DNA of 64,000 bases, taken from the NCBI GenBank assembly GCA_037102815.1, contig BTPP01000001.1:2319001-2383000 (forward strand), in the 5' to 3' direction. Numbering within the stretch: position 1 is the stretch's first letter; every line of letters begins with the position of its first letter. Made by a program: the position numbers and the translations under genes. Source of the stretch: Neurospora intermedia (taxonomy: Eukaryota > Ascomycota > Sordariomycetes > Sordariales > Sordariaceae). A model generated the notes under the pieces. That model saw only the letters and a program-made list of their open reading frames with translations. It did not search any database and was not told the DNA's origin. Below, piece by piece: positions 26,201 through 38,000 of the stretch.

Positions 26201-28960
26201 TTAAGGAAGGGTATACAAAGGGTTGTAGAAGATTTTTCGCCGGCTATATAAAAGGTTATATATTTAGTTTACGGGGGTATATTTAAATTATTCTAGGGTA
26301 TATTAGGCCTAGAGTATTACTTTTTGAACGTTGGAGGAGAATTTTATAGAGTTTGCTATTTTAATTATATTTGTAATTGCCTTATTATTATTAAAACCCG
26401 GGTTAAATTCCTATAGTATATTAACCTTCTATTGAGTATAAAACCCTACTATTTACGGATGAATATAGAGAATAATTTAAAGACGTTAAATAATTATCTA
26501 TTAATAGTTTAGAAATTTAAACCGAATTTTACCTAGCGTAAATTTCGGATTATTAATCCTTTTAATCGTTTCTATAAAATTTTACCTATATATAGTCGGG
26601 ATTTTGTTAGATATTAGTAGGTTATAATTATACTTCCTATAAATAATAAAAATATAGAACGGAAAGTATTCCTAATTTTATAATATTAATTATTCGAAGT
26701 AAATAGGACAATCGGAGGATAAATTAATTAGAATTAAATAAAAATCGAAGAGGTATTTAATACCTTTCCTACTTAATTAGTATAATATTTAGTAAAGTTC
26801 TAAAATAGAATAAACCTTAGGGATATACTATATATAGAAGCCTTCGATTTATTACGTAGGATTTCCGTATAAAAATTATACTACTCCTATTTATATTTAA
26901 ATATTATTAAAATTGGTACGCTATAATTATAATATAATTCTAATAATCGTTCAATAAGATACTAATAATCGTAATATAATTAATTATAAGTATTAATATA
27001 GAAATATTAATTATTATCGGATATATATACTTATTTACCGTAATTCTAGTACTTAATTACGTATTGTTTTATTGGAGCGTATACCGGACTATATTATATA
27101 GTACGTAGAGGAAGGTAGATTTATATTAGTACGTATATAAATTTTAAAAATTAAAATAAATATCTACTTAAAAAATATACCGAATTATGAAATGTAATTA
27201 ACCGATAGGAATCGTTATATAATATATACTAGGTTCTCTTTGTTTATAGGTTTTCGAATTAGCGGACGGTATTGAAGAATTATATTGCTATTTCCTACTT
27301 ATTATTCTAGTAATTTCTTCGTTCGAGCTGTATTTAATGTTATAGGTATATAATTTTATTAATAGTCTATTAGGCTTTAATCGCCTATTAAATCCTAGGA
27401 TAGAGGTAAGAATAAATCTTAGTACCTATATATTTCTTCTTAATTCGGGTATACCTAACGTTATTTAAGTAGGGCGCGTAGATATTGCTATATTTATTCG
27501 TTCTATATAGTTGAATTATATTCTACTAAATTTATTAAATATATTTAATAAATATTATTTTAATAAGACGGATTTAATGTAAATATAAACTATACCTATT
27601 AAAATATAAAATCTATCTTTTTTTTATCGAAATATTTTATATTATAAATATATATTATACCTTTATTATTAGTACGGTCCTTAGGAAAAATCGGGTATAT
27701 ATTATATAAAATCTCTAAAGCTTAAATCTTCTATTATTCGTTACTTAAACTTAAGTTAGAGAAGTAATAAATAAGAATATAAATTTAATTTTAAACTTTA
27801 TAAACCTTATCTATATTTATAAACTATAATTAATTATTATAATCCTTATTATCGTCGGACGTCGGTTTATTATCGTTAGACGCCGGTTTATTATTATTAA
27901 ACGTTATTTCTTTATAATAATATTATTCGATTTCCTATACTTCTTTAAAACTAATACTAAAATTTAGCCCGCATATACTTAATAGTATATTCGAATATTT
28001 TATATAGTTACCCGGAGGGAAAGTTGGAAAGGTTTTAATAGTTATTAAAAATTTAAATTATTAATATATAAGAATATTATAAAATTAGAATAAAAAAAAG
28101 GTAAATTTACCGCCTATAATATTTATTATAAGTAGTAATCGAGCCGAATAGAGGGCTAAAATAAAAAATAGATATAATAGGACCGGTACTATTAAATACC
28201 TAAAGAGTTATTTAAATTTTTACTTTAATTTTATAAACACTTTAGGCTCGGTTTCGAATATAACTATCGTCCGACGACCTCCCGAAATTTTATCCGTCGT
28301 TTATACTATACCTCCGGTAATATAATTTTTAAAAGTATATATATAATAAAAGGGATAATATAATATACGGTTTAGTAATAGGAAGAGTAGAAAAATAATA
28401 GTAAAATATATATCTCTACGTAATATAAGTAGGTATAGTAAAATTAGATTCGAATTATAACTTTTAAAATAGGTTTATCCTAATATAGTTAACCTTAAAG
28501 TATTATAGCCTTTATAATTTATTTTACAATATTTATAGTAGAATTCGTTGGATAGTATTATTTCGATTAATTTTAGACCTCGCCCGTAAAGCCTCGCCCG
28601 TAAAATAAGTTATTTCTAAGGTACCTCGGACTAGATTATTATAATATAATTCGGAGTCCGTCCGTAATATACGTAAAAGTATAACTAAAAGATTGTAGAC
28701 GGTGGTATTATACTAATATTTATTCTAAACGCTTAAAATCGGCTATACTTAGAGGTTACCTTCTTACGGAGTTCGACGGTAGTTTTAGTAAATATCCTAC
28801 CAAACGCAATAGATATACGTAGCATCTATCGAACGAAATATATATATAGACTAATTATATTACTTAGTAATATAATATATAATTATACCTTCTTATATAT
28901 ATATATTGCAATACGATGTTACCTATATATACTCTATACTCTATATACTAACTCATCCTC
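23285..28960. other. Degraded AT-rich repeats up to the boundary
   Basis: No open gene or RNA gene seen. The parts about 23,360-23,650 and about 25,900-27,900 have decayed coding texture without a recognisable family. The nearly pure A/T stretch at about 28,840-28,960 ends the block; from about 28,965 the composition is that of ordinary euchromatin. Confidence 0.45.
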
Positions 28961-30430
28961 ATATGTCTTCCAGGGTTATCCATGGTAAAATTTTTTGGGC
29001 TATGCAGGGGGGGGTCGCCTGAGCCGTAAGACCAGTGCATTCACAAGCCCGCACGTGCGCATACCTTCGTGGTGACTGATGACTACAACATGATGTTGGA
29101 CCCGATCGTCAACTTCACCAATGCTTTCCTTTTCGTCCTCATGTCACGGCCTGGTTGGGCTGCTAGCGGTGCCGGGTTGCCGCCATCAGCAGTGCAGCTT
29201 AAATAAATAGTCGCACCCTCTTTTGCTCATGCACGATCGTGTTCCTGCTTCATGACGAAGCATGATCAATCGGCGCATCTTGTTCCTCGATGTCTCGTCA
29301 ATCGCTCGATTTCCGCCCCAGATCATTCCAGGGGTTTTGGTCTCTGGCTTGATTTCTCCCGGCCATGATCCACGCGCCACGGCTGCACATCATGCGGGTA
29401 CCTCAGATCAGACTTGGAAATCTCTCACATCTAAGCGCGGACAGCGACACAGATATCGTGGGGTCTTTTGCTGGCAGCTGGCGTGACCTTGTGGGTTTTC
29501 CAAGAGCTCGCACTTACACCGTAGCTGGGTAGGTAGGTAGCTGTGATTCGGCAGCCATCCAGTGACTCGGTGATGCGGCTCCGTGCCATGTCTCCGTCCA
29601 TGTCTCCAAATCAACACCGAGCGAAAATCCGGCTTATTCACCAGCCTTTACACATTCACAGCCATCATGCTTGCGCGTTGCGCAGTCATCTGGCGGCCCG
29701 AGTGGGTGCTGCCTCCTTGATTTTCTCATATTTTGTTGACTGTGTCTGAGCTCAGCAACCCAGCCTTCAGCTGCGCGTGATGCCGAAAAGCCGTGGGAGC
29801 GGCGTTTCCACTTCTCCATCACAATCCTTTTCCTGCTTTTCGATATCGAACCATGTTTAATTTTTTTTCCCTCTACCCATTCCGTTCCAAGCTAACCAAG
29901 CGATCCCACAAAACCCCTCCTTATCCCGCCCCGTGATGCCAGGAATGGCACGCTTTACGGGAGTTTTTGGAGTCCTGTCGGGGATAGGCGATCAGAGCTC
30001 GGGGCCTGATTGGCCAAAGACCTAAGGAGGAGGTGCATTCGCCCCGCCAAATGAGACACATCGTTGGAAGGTGACACACCATGTTCACCTCACAAGGCAA
30101 CGCCTCATCATGGTTGGCACTACACCGATGACTGTGTCTGATATTGCGAGAGTGGCATGCGAGACATGCCAACCATTTCCGGTGAGAGGGTGTAGTCATC
30201 ACCGGCTTGGTATATAGCCAAGGCATGCTCGTTCGTATTTAGCTCATCAGTCCACCCAGTCGTCTCTTCAGGTTCTATACATACAGCAGCAGGAGAACGT
30301 CGGTTTCTGGTTGTGTCTGACACCCCATTTTCTGACAGATTTGTTATCTTGAGCCGGCCAAGCCGGCATCGGGTTTCCTCTCTTGTCACCGTATATCTTT
30401 TGGTGGCATTTCCCTTGGGGTGTGGTGCAC
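28961..30430. other. Intergenic, first euchromatic DNA after the boundary
   Basis: GC-balanced sequence with short overlapping open stretches on both strands, none with a recognisable domain or convincing splice sites. It contains a G8 run near 29,008-29,015 and a GTAGGTAGGTAG run near 29,530. It presumably includes the promoter and 5' leader of the gene at 30,501. Confidence 0.6.
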
Positions 30431-30437
30431 AGGTTCA

Positions 30438-30444
30438 TATATAA
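30438..30444 (+). promoter_or_regulatory. TATA box candidate (TATATAA)
   Basis: TATATAA lies about 57 nt before the start codon of the single-exon gene at 30,501 and is followed by a pyrimidine-containing leader. Position and sequence fit a core promoter; the transcription start is not known. Confidence 0.5.
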
Positions 30445-30500
30445 CAGCAGTCTCGTCTCTACTCCTGTGAAGGATCACCCTCTCCAACACGACCAACATA

Positions 30501-31325
30501 ATGCCTTCTTCTCAACCCATTAGCTGTGGAGCTCTTCGTGACTCCTGGCCGCCTACTCAACTAAGAATCGACTATGGCGACTTTCACGACGTCGACCTAT
30601 CCAACATGGACCAAGACCCTCTCACTTACTTCCTCACGCCTACCCCTGCCGCCAATGCGGTTGACGACGACGACATGGATTTCGACATGGACTTTGACGC
30701 TGGCATCGAGGACACCAAACACCCAGCGCCCATCGTGAGAAGTGTTAGCCCGTCCAGTCTCGATGGCCTCAGCCTCCCGCCCCCTCGGCCACCAACACCA
30801 CCCAAGTCGTCGACTCCCGAGCTCGAGTTTGATGGGTACCCTTCGCCCGAGGACAAAGAGGATTACATGCACCTTGCAGCCGCTGCATTCGACTTGCCTG
30901 TTCTTCGCCTAAAGGACCTGACAAGGAAGCCCAAGATGAGGCCTTCGTCGAGCTACAGCAATAGCAACAGCCGCCCAAGCAGCAGGCTGGACAACTACAG
31001 GGGCACCTCTACGGCTGACTATGATTTGCCCCTGACGCCTCCCTCTCCATCTTATAGCCACTTCGCCAACCGGGGTCGGCCATTGACCCGGCCTGGTCCA
31101 CGAACGATGTTCAGACCATTCCGTCGGTCACCGCACTCTTGGCGTGAGCCTAGCCCGGATGTTTGGGCTATCGAGGAGGAGACGGATGAGGAGCTTCACG
31201 AAAGCGAGATGAGTGACGGCCATCACGCGGAGCAGAAGTATGCTGGAGCCAGGAACATTGAGTCACCGTCAACGGCTTCAAAGGGAAAGAAGAGGGTTCG
31301 GTTTGCGCTACCCTTTGAGCAGTGA
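30501..31325 (+). CDS. Hypothetical disordered protein with C-terminal RVxF-like motif
   Basis: Single-exon gene of 274 codons; I do not recognise the family. The protein is low in hydrophobic residues and rich in Pro, Ser, Asp and Glu. An acidic Asp-rich patch lies at about residues 54-70 (a DDDDMDFDMDFD core), a Pro-rich segment at about 90-110 (PPPRPPTPPKSSTPE), and Ser/Asn-rich and Arg-rich stretches lie in the second half. The extreme C-terminus reads KGKKRVRFALPFEQ. KKRVRF fits the RVxF consensus used by regulatory subunits to dock onto protein phosphatase 1; that role is inference from the short motif only. The start is supported by a TATA-like box 57 nt upstream, an A at -3 (CATAATGCC) and the absence of a longer in-frame alternative. 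No signal peptide or membrane segment is seen. It is the first gene beside the AT-rich block, about 1.5 kb from its edge. Confidence 0.8.
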   Translation: MPSSQPISCGALRDSWPPTQLRIDYGDFHDVDLSNMDQDPLTYFLTPTPAANAVDDDDMDFDMDFDAGIEDTKHPAPIVRSVSPSSLDGLSLPPPRPPTPPKSSTPELEFDGYPSPEDKEDYMHLAAAAFDLPVLRLKDLTRKPKMRPSSSYSNSNSRPSSRLDNYRGTSTADYDLPLTPPSPSYSHFANRGRPLTRPGPRTMFRPFRRSPHSWREPSPDVWAIEEETDEELHESEMSDGHHAEQKYAGARNIESPSTASKGKKRVRFALPFEQ

Positions 31326-33577
31326 TTCACAGCTTGTGTTTAGGGTGCATCATCTTACTATCTCTACTTTGTACATTTCCTTCACATGGTCTAGGGTGGG
31401 AGGGTATCGTCATTTGCATTCGGAGGGCACATTAGCATTTTCTCATGGTTGGATAACGGCGTTGGTGGATTAGGTCCTGTTCCTATACCCTTCTGCACAT
31501 TCTTTTCTGGAACTTTGCATCAGGGAAATCATTGGGCGCCATCATGTACAGAGTACTACTGCATCATCTAGGTATCACAACAGGGTGGAACAACAAGGAA
31601 GAGATGGGAGATGGCCGTGGACTTTTCTGACATGCCAGCGGTATACCATAGTTGGCTAGGTATGTGGGTGTGAGTGACTGGCCAGAGTCTGGTTTGTTTT
31701 CATAGGAGATGGGGCGGAGGCTATACGTTTTAGATACCTACACTTGAGGTTCACACCTCACGGCTTTCTGTTCTACTCAAATTCAATAAATCAAATACAC
31801 CGTACTGACGCCTTTCTAACCTCCATGTGTCCCGCGATATTTACTGCATCGCTAGGACGCTCTTTCAATCTCCCTAAACCTCTCTATAACTGGATTTGGA
31901 AATTTGAGTGCACACTATCGATCTAAAAGGTATCACCAGCTTGGAGATGAGCAGTGAGGACTTGCATGAAACGGCTCGCTCATGCAAAGCTAAAATGGGT
32001 TACATCCGCCTCAACATAACGCAGGCAGTTGCTTGATTCTCGCAGTCGCAGTTGCAGTGAGTAATATTCACCATAAAGTATACAGTACATACATTGCACT
32101 GCCGTGCCGAGCAGACTACTACAGCTGGGTTGGAACCCCAAATCTTGAATTTCTCATGACTTTGGTTTGTCGGATCTTGGATTTTTCGCTATACTTGGGT
32201 CGGCTTAACTATATCGCCCATCCATGGCGGTCGTTATCCCAACCTGAGCTCAGGATGTTAGGTAAGATTAGGTTGGAAGAGGACGGGAGGACTGTTGCGC
32301 CAAGAAAGAAACCTAATACAGTATCGTCGTGGTGGTTGCAGTTATGTAGTTGCTGATGATGATGTCAGGTGCCAGAACCACAACCCACCCCCACCCTCAA
32401 CTCCTAGAGGTACCCTATCTGCTGACAAGGGACAAGGATGACCCACCATTGCGATTGTTAAGACTGCAGGGTGATTGACCATAGAAAACACTCCGAATAT
32501 CCATCCAATACACGACACTGAACCATTGATGTTTCAATTGCCACATACAAAACATCAAGACTCGGATACATAGGTAGGCTGGTTCAGTGCGTGGTTGCTG
32601 GGCGTGTTTGGTAATTTTGGTCACCCAGGCACTTACCGGGCATAGAAGCTTGGGCCACTGCACAGGTGTAACCTACCGTGACATATATACATAGAACGAA
32701 GAAGGGACGAACGAATTGTCGGAACTGGACTGTGTGTGCAGCGAAAACCTCCGCGCAGTGCCAGTGCGATTCACATTAATCCGGGTGGAATGCTACGTCC
32801 AATTCCCTCCCGTTCATCGACTTCGATTGGCTTGCACAAGGGACTCAAAGGATTGTTGTTGACATGTTTGACTTTTTTTCATGGCTGCTGCCCTTGCGTT
32901 ACTTGAATCTTGGTCTCTTGGACAGCAGCGAGGGGCGGAGATCAAGATGGAAGAAGGAACTAGGTGAAGCGAAGTCAACTTTTCACGGACTGAAGCCGAA
33001 CAAAGTGGAAGAAGAAGCGCGCGATTGTAACGAAACTAATGCAGTGAATGACACCAGCCCCCACCATGGCAGCCTACTCTTGGGAACCGCTCTAGTGCAA
33101 GTAATTGATTACCACTCAGCCAAGCTGCAGGAGAACGTGGTTTCCAACTTCCATGGAACCTGGTGGGGGGACTGGCAGAAGCAAGAAGTTGGAGGGAGAA
33201 ATCGGTCGACACTGATAACATGGCCGGTGGATGCGCCTTGTTCACTCTGGGGAGATCTGATTCGAATACTGATGATGGGTTTCAATTGCTGATGCCCGCA
33301 GCAACCACTGCCATCAATTGATTGTTATTGGCGGCCACGGGAAAAAAACGATAACCTCATCCTCAGCCACGCAGGGTGGATTGGTTACGGATTACGGGAT
33401 GCCTGAACGACCTCAGCAAAACAGAACTGAAGCTCAGCTCGCTGCTCCTCAAGCCCCTTCACGCTCGCTCTTCCTTTTCCCGCAACACGCGCGCCAGCCA
33501 GCCTATGATTGATTATCTGACAATACCTGGAGGTACCAACACCATTCATCAACATTCGTCCTAAACCTGTAGCACCA
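31326..33577. other. Intergenic region
   Basis: About 2.25 kb with only short, mutually overlapping open stretches. The longest (32,864-33,292, + strand, 142 codons) has no recognisable domain, no good promoter and no splice sites. The first few hundred bases presumably hold the 3' untranslated region of the preceding gene. Confidence 0.55.
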
Positions 33578-34040
33578 CAGCGGGCTAGGGATGGTCAATT
33601 CCTGTAAAAATAAGAGAATTCCTGAAAATATCGAAATTCTGAAAATATCGAAATTTCTGTTCGTAAATAACGGCCCGTGCACTCAAGCCACCAGAAAAGT
33701 CGGGTCGACATCTATGCCATACTCTCCAACATATGCCATCGCTAGTGACTCCTTCACTCATTAGCCAGATTGTATAGTTTTGAGTGCTTTTGGAGACTTA
33801 CGGCTATTACTATCTATAGGTATATAATAATCTAGTACTTTTGCCTGAGATATAGCACGTTTATACAGAGAATCCCAATTCAGATGGATCCAGCACTTAC
33901 ACATATATGGTACGTACTCATAGGACTTAAGGTCACCTGACGCTACACGTGCTGAAATAATCTTTTATTTTTCAGATATTTCCCTTACTTTTCACATCCT
34001 TACAATTTCCGAGAAATTCCACCCCATCACTACAGCGGGC
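33578..34040. mobile_element. Non-autonomous hAT-type element (MITE), 447 bp, with 8-bp target duplication
   Basis: Seen: the 8-bp direct repeat CAGCGGGC occurs at 33,578-33,585 and 34,033-34,040. Immediately inside, the left end reads TAGGGATGG and the right end, read on the other strand, TAGTGATGG. The similarity continues imperfectly inward (GG..AATT...GAAA-type). The 447 bp between (33,586-34,032) are more AT-rich than the surroundings, carry a short internal duplication (GAAAATATCGAAATT twice near 33,625-33,656) and have no open frame. Known: 8-bp target duplications and short ends of the (C/T)A.GGATGG kind are typical of the hAT superfamily, which in fungi has small internally deleted derivatives. 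Inference: it was mobilised by a hAT transposase encoded elsewhere. It lies about 0.8 kb upstream of the large gene at 34,835. Confidence 0.8.
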
Positions 34041-34834
34041 AGCTTTGCCCGTCGGCTACCTGCTCGCACAACCGAACCGCGTGGGCGACAGCTGACTCCC
34101 TCTTGACCTAAACATCATACCCTTACCCTCGTTACGTTACGTCTGTCCCGCGGTTACCTTGACTCTTGTCTCTCTCTGCTCTATGGGATCTACACTACCT
34201 AGCGTGTTGCCTGTGTCTTTGATTTCCAGAGAACTGGAAGCTATTACAGGGGCCAACCCAGAGCTCGAGCACCTGGGGCTGCAAAGGGAAGCCAGCCAGG
34301 GCTGAAGATTCGAATTTTGCTACCTATCACGCCGGGCTTTCTCTCCACCGCCTTTCGTCGCTTGTTCCTGGCGAGCCTGGATCCTGGAGACATCGACGGA
34401 CTGCCTGAAACTCCACGCAGGGTGGGCGGCGGAGTTGGAAGCGCCTAGATCGGTGCAGCAGAAAACGCAAGAAATAGGAGCTAGACCTACTGTGGTCCAT
34501 CACCGTTAGCCAGTGGGGCCCCTGTGGGCTCTTCCGATTCAACCCAAACCGGACGTCATCCCATTCACCAAGTGTGATTTATCCCTTCATCTCTTCTCAC
34601 AAAAGCACGGCAGCCGCGGCGGAAACGCGCCTTCAGAGAACCTGACTGCGCGCCTCGTCAACTTCTCCATGAAACTCCGGTAGCGCCCGTCAAGGCTCAA
34701 GGTTGTGTCTGGATCCTCAAAGCGGACCAGCATGCGGGCTCCCTAAGGTGAGCACCTAAAGTCAACACATGACATCTAGCGCAATAGACATCCACAAGCC
34801 GCTGACACTCCTCCGCCCATGATAAGTAGAAGAA
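34041..34834 (+). other. Intergenic region and 5' leader of the large GEF-like gene
   Basis: No coding sequence seen. The stretch upstream of 34,835 presumably contains the promoter and leader; several pyrimidine-rich runs (around 34,100-34,200) are typical of fungal promoters. An upstream ATG at 34,819 overlaps the main start in another frame (see separate entry). Confidence 0.5.
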
Positions 34835-35001
34835 ATGTCACCCCCAAAACCAAAACCCGACAAACCTCCATCACCACGGCCAAAGACCCCCAAGATCACG
34901 CCCACAAACTCCAAGAATGGCGCCCCGACAATTTCACCGACCAAATCGGCCACGGCGCTGGGAGCCACCACTCCCAAGAGTGTGCCGACACCTACCAATA
35001 G
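34819..35001 (+). other. Possible overlapping upstream ORF (60 codons)
   Basis: An ATG at 34,819, 16 nt before the main start, opens a 60-codon frame that ends inside the main coding sequence at 35,001. If the mRNA leader includes it, ribosomes starting here would miss the main start, so it could lower translation or force leaky scanning. Its context (CCC before ATG) is weaker than that of the main ATG (AGAAATG). It may equally lie upstream of the true transcription start. Confidence 0.3.
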
Positions 35002-38000
35002 CGGCCTGTCACACCACAAGAAGAAGCCCGAGCTGAAGAAGCCCGAGCCGAGTCTTCTGGGTGATTTCCTACTCGGCCGACCATCCCCGCAGCGCGTAGC
35101 CGCACAGCGCTCAGCCTCGAAGCGACGAAAGACCATGTCCATGGATGCGCAGAATGTTCGCGAGGAGCTACGCCAAGAGATGCGCGCCGCAGCTGTACGG
35201 AAGCTACAACAACCTGGTGGCGTTCGCGATCGTGTCAAGGCATGGCAAAAGGCGTCGCAGGCGGCAGTCAAGGCAGAGGGCCTTCCTATTCCGGTCGCAG
35301 AAGATGCGCGCAGCGAACCGACCGAATTCGCTGTCAACTTGAGCGGCGATGACGTGGACGAGGAGGACAGAATGAGGATCAAGTGGCGGCAAAAGCCCCC
35401 CAAGCAGAAGAAGCCAAAAATCGAGACGGTGGAACCGAAGGGTACGAGTGGGAGCGATAGCACTGCCAAGGAGAAGAATAAAGTGCTAGGGAAATTGGCC
35501 GACGGCAGGCCCGATGTTATTATCAAGGAGGCGCGACCAAGGCCCGGGTTGCCCAAGAAGAGGATCATAAGCGACGACCACTGGATGAAGAAGCAGCAAA
35601 AGGGGAAAGGTCCAGCAAAAAGTCCGGTACCCGAAGCAGGCCAACCCATACCGAAAGACTTTCTCAAACGAACGGCGCAAAATCCCTCGGTACAAAAGAA
35701 GATCAGAGATTGGGCTCAGAGGGTAGAGCTCCCGCCGCCCCCACCACCTGTTGCCCGGCGCCCGACGGTCAAGACATATCGCCATGCCAAAACCGGTGAG
35801 ACGGTCACGGTTGAGGTAGACGAGGACGACGATCATCACCGCGGGGCATTGTCGGAACCAGATATGCCGCGTAGGAAGCGTTCATCGTCTGGTGAAAGTA
35901 GGAGGTCAAGCTCAAACCCAAGGACGCAACAGGGTCCACCCAATGATGGAATTAGGGTGCGTTCCTTACAGAAACGGGGCTCCAATGATGATGGAATTAG
36001 GATTAGCCCAGTAAAGCCCGCCCGCTCACTGCCAGACGATGGCATCAAAGTTCGCCCGGGTCCTCCTGTCTCTGCCGACAGCAGCAGCAGGTCTACTTCT
36101 ACAGTTAGTCCCTCCTCTTCGTCCGGGCGGACACCGAGCGATCGGCCCGGTAGCAAAACACCGCCCAGAGGAGCTTCACCTCCTCCAAGAAGAGCCTCAA
36201 CTCCACCGCGAAGAGCTTCGACCCCGCTTATTAGAAAAGCATCGACTCCCAAGCCAAGAGCGCGTAGTGATCACTCGGCTGCTTCTGACGATGTGATAGA
36301 AGTCATCGTTGAACCTGAAAGCGAAGTGTCATCAAGGAGGAGCCCGAGTCCTCCACCGAAGAGAAGGCTAAGAAGCCCTCCACCTCCAAAGAGGAAGCTG
36401 CCAAGAAGAAGGGGTTCTCGTGGCGGTGCGCGAAGAAAACCGAAGCGAAGAAGTCCTAGCCCACCAACCACAGCCACGCAAACAGAAACTACAACGGATG
36501 ACAGACGACCGGGCGCTGACAAACCAATGTCAACTCCTAGGAATGGTGGATCATCCGGAGAGGATTCTGACCGGCGCCCACCAACTGCCGCTGGAATTGA
36601 TGATTTAGCAGAGATTCCATTCGGTTTTTCGGCGTTTAGCGAACTGGAACTCCCGTTGAGGGGTAATACCCAGAGAACATATGCCCGCCAAAGTGCGAAA
36701 CCTAAGCCGAAACCTCAGAGAAATGAAAGCCTCAAACTAGTACCGAATGTCCTCAAAAAGGTTATGACCGGCGCTATGGAGAAGATGCAGGAGATGGCGG
36801 AACCGCCGAGGCCTCCCCCTACGGGGAACAAGCCCGCTAGAATCGAATCTTGGTTGAACAACACGGTTGACCCCTTCGTAGAGGGTATGCCGAACTTACC
36901 ACCAGTGGTTGCCCCCGAACCCCTGCGAGTCTCGACCCCTGAGCGCAATTCCAAGGAGAAGTTGGTCGACAGAGATCTACCAGCTCTTAGGGAACGGGCC
37001 CCCGAGCGTAACTCGAAGGAGAAGCTGGTCGATAGAGATGTGTCGACCCACAAGGCACGGACTCCCGAGATTTCCAAGCGCGCTTCGGCAGAGCTGCCGC
37101 GCAGGAAAGAGAGACCTCAGACTCCGGTAGCCCATGAAGAGCTACGGAAGACTTCAACACGATCGGATGATAGCGAAGTAACTCCCAAGAGGAGAAAGAG
37201 TCCTACAACTACCCCTGATTCGGCGGCGGGGCTGAAACGACGCTCGACTCCTAGGAGCCCAACATTACCGCGAAGGAGCAGTGGTTCCGTAAAGAAGCCC
37301 TTTCGGGATGTGCTGAAGGAGGCCTTCAAGGGCGAATCCAGTGCGCACAAAATAGCACCCATGGTATATCCCAGCTGCGAGACGGACGTTGAATCTGAAC
37401 CAGAAACCGAGGATGACTTGGAGTCCAGGAGAAGCCCACCGCAGCAGCGCTCTCCTGACTCATACAAGAGAAGATCAGCATCTCCTGATCGCCCTTCCAG
37501 AGCCAATTCCTATTCCTCGTCAGAACCTAGCACACGGGGGCCCTCGCGCAGAAGACGACCAACGAGTGCCTTGCATGATCTATCCACCATACTATCTGAG
37601 GACTCCCGCGAATATCAGGAACCATATGGCAAGAAGGATACGGATAGCGTCTCCACTGTTTCCCAATCCACCGTAACACAGGCTCCCGAAGAGGCGTTCG
37701 GCCAGCCGACACCCCTCACCAGAGAAGCGAGTCAACAGTCACAAACCTCTCAGATATCCCGCAAGTCTGGCAGCTTGAAGCGCCGACTTACTACTAAGCA
37801 CTCTGATTTGGTATCAGTGCTCTCACTTCCTGACGATGGCCAGCTGGTCCCACCCAGCCGCTCAAGGAGCATCAAGGCCTCGCGCAGTCTTCATAGAAAG
37901 CCTAGCAAGGCTAATGATAGTAGGGTCAATGATCTGCTAGAGGAGTTTGCCGATGATGAGCACTTCTATCATCGAGAACTCAAGACCTTGGTCGACGGTG

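Larger units (their letters stand above)
1..28960. other. AT-rich, RIP-mutated heterochromatin-like block
   Basis: Seen: the whole stretch is strongly AT-rich, dominated by TpA-containing words (TAG, TTA, ATA), poor in CpA and TpG but still containing CpG. All six frames are closed at short intervals. Known: this is the signature of repeat-induced point mutation, which converts CpA to TpA in duplicated DNA of Pezizomycotina during the sexual cycle. Inference: the block is a stack of old repeats, probably carrying H3K9me3 and DNA methylation in the living fungus. The poly-C tracts survive because they contain no CpA. It could be pericentromeric, subtelomeric or a dispersed island; no telomere repeat array is present. 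Its right edge is abrupt, near 28,960. No tRNA, rRNA or host gene was recognised inside it. Confidence 0.93.

Noticed and set aside
21690-28930. Possible long element with ends near ATACGATGTGA (21,690) and ATACGATGTTA (28,915)
   Set aside because: The shared word is short, the flanking sequences do not align, and no target duplication was found.
32864-33292. 142-codon frame on the + strand
   Set aside because: No domain, no promoter-like sequence, no splice sites; overlapped by other open stretches.
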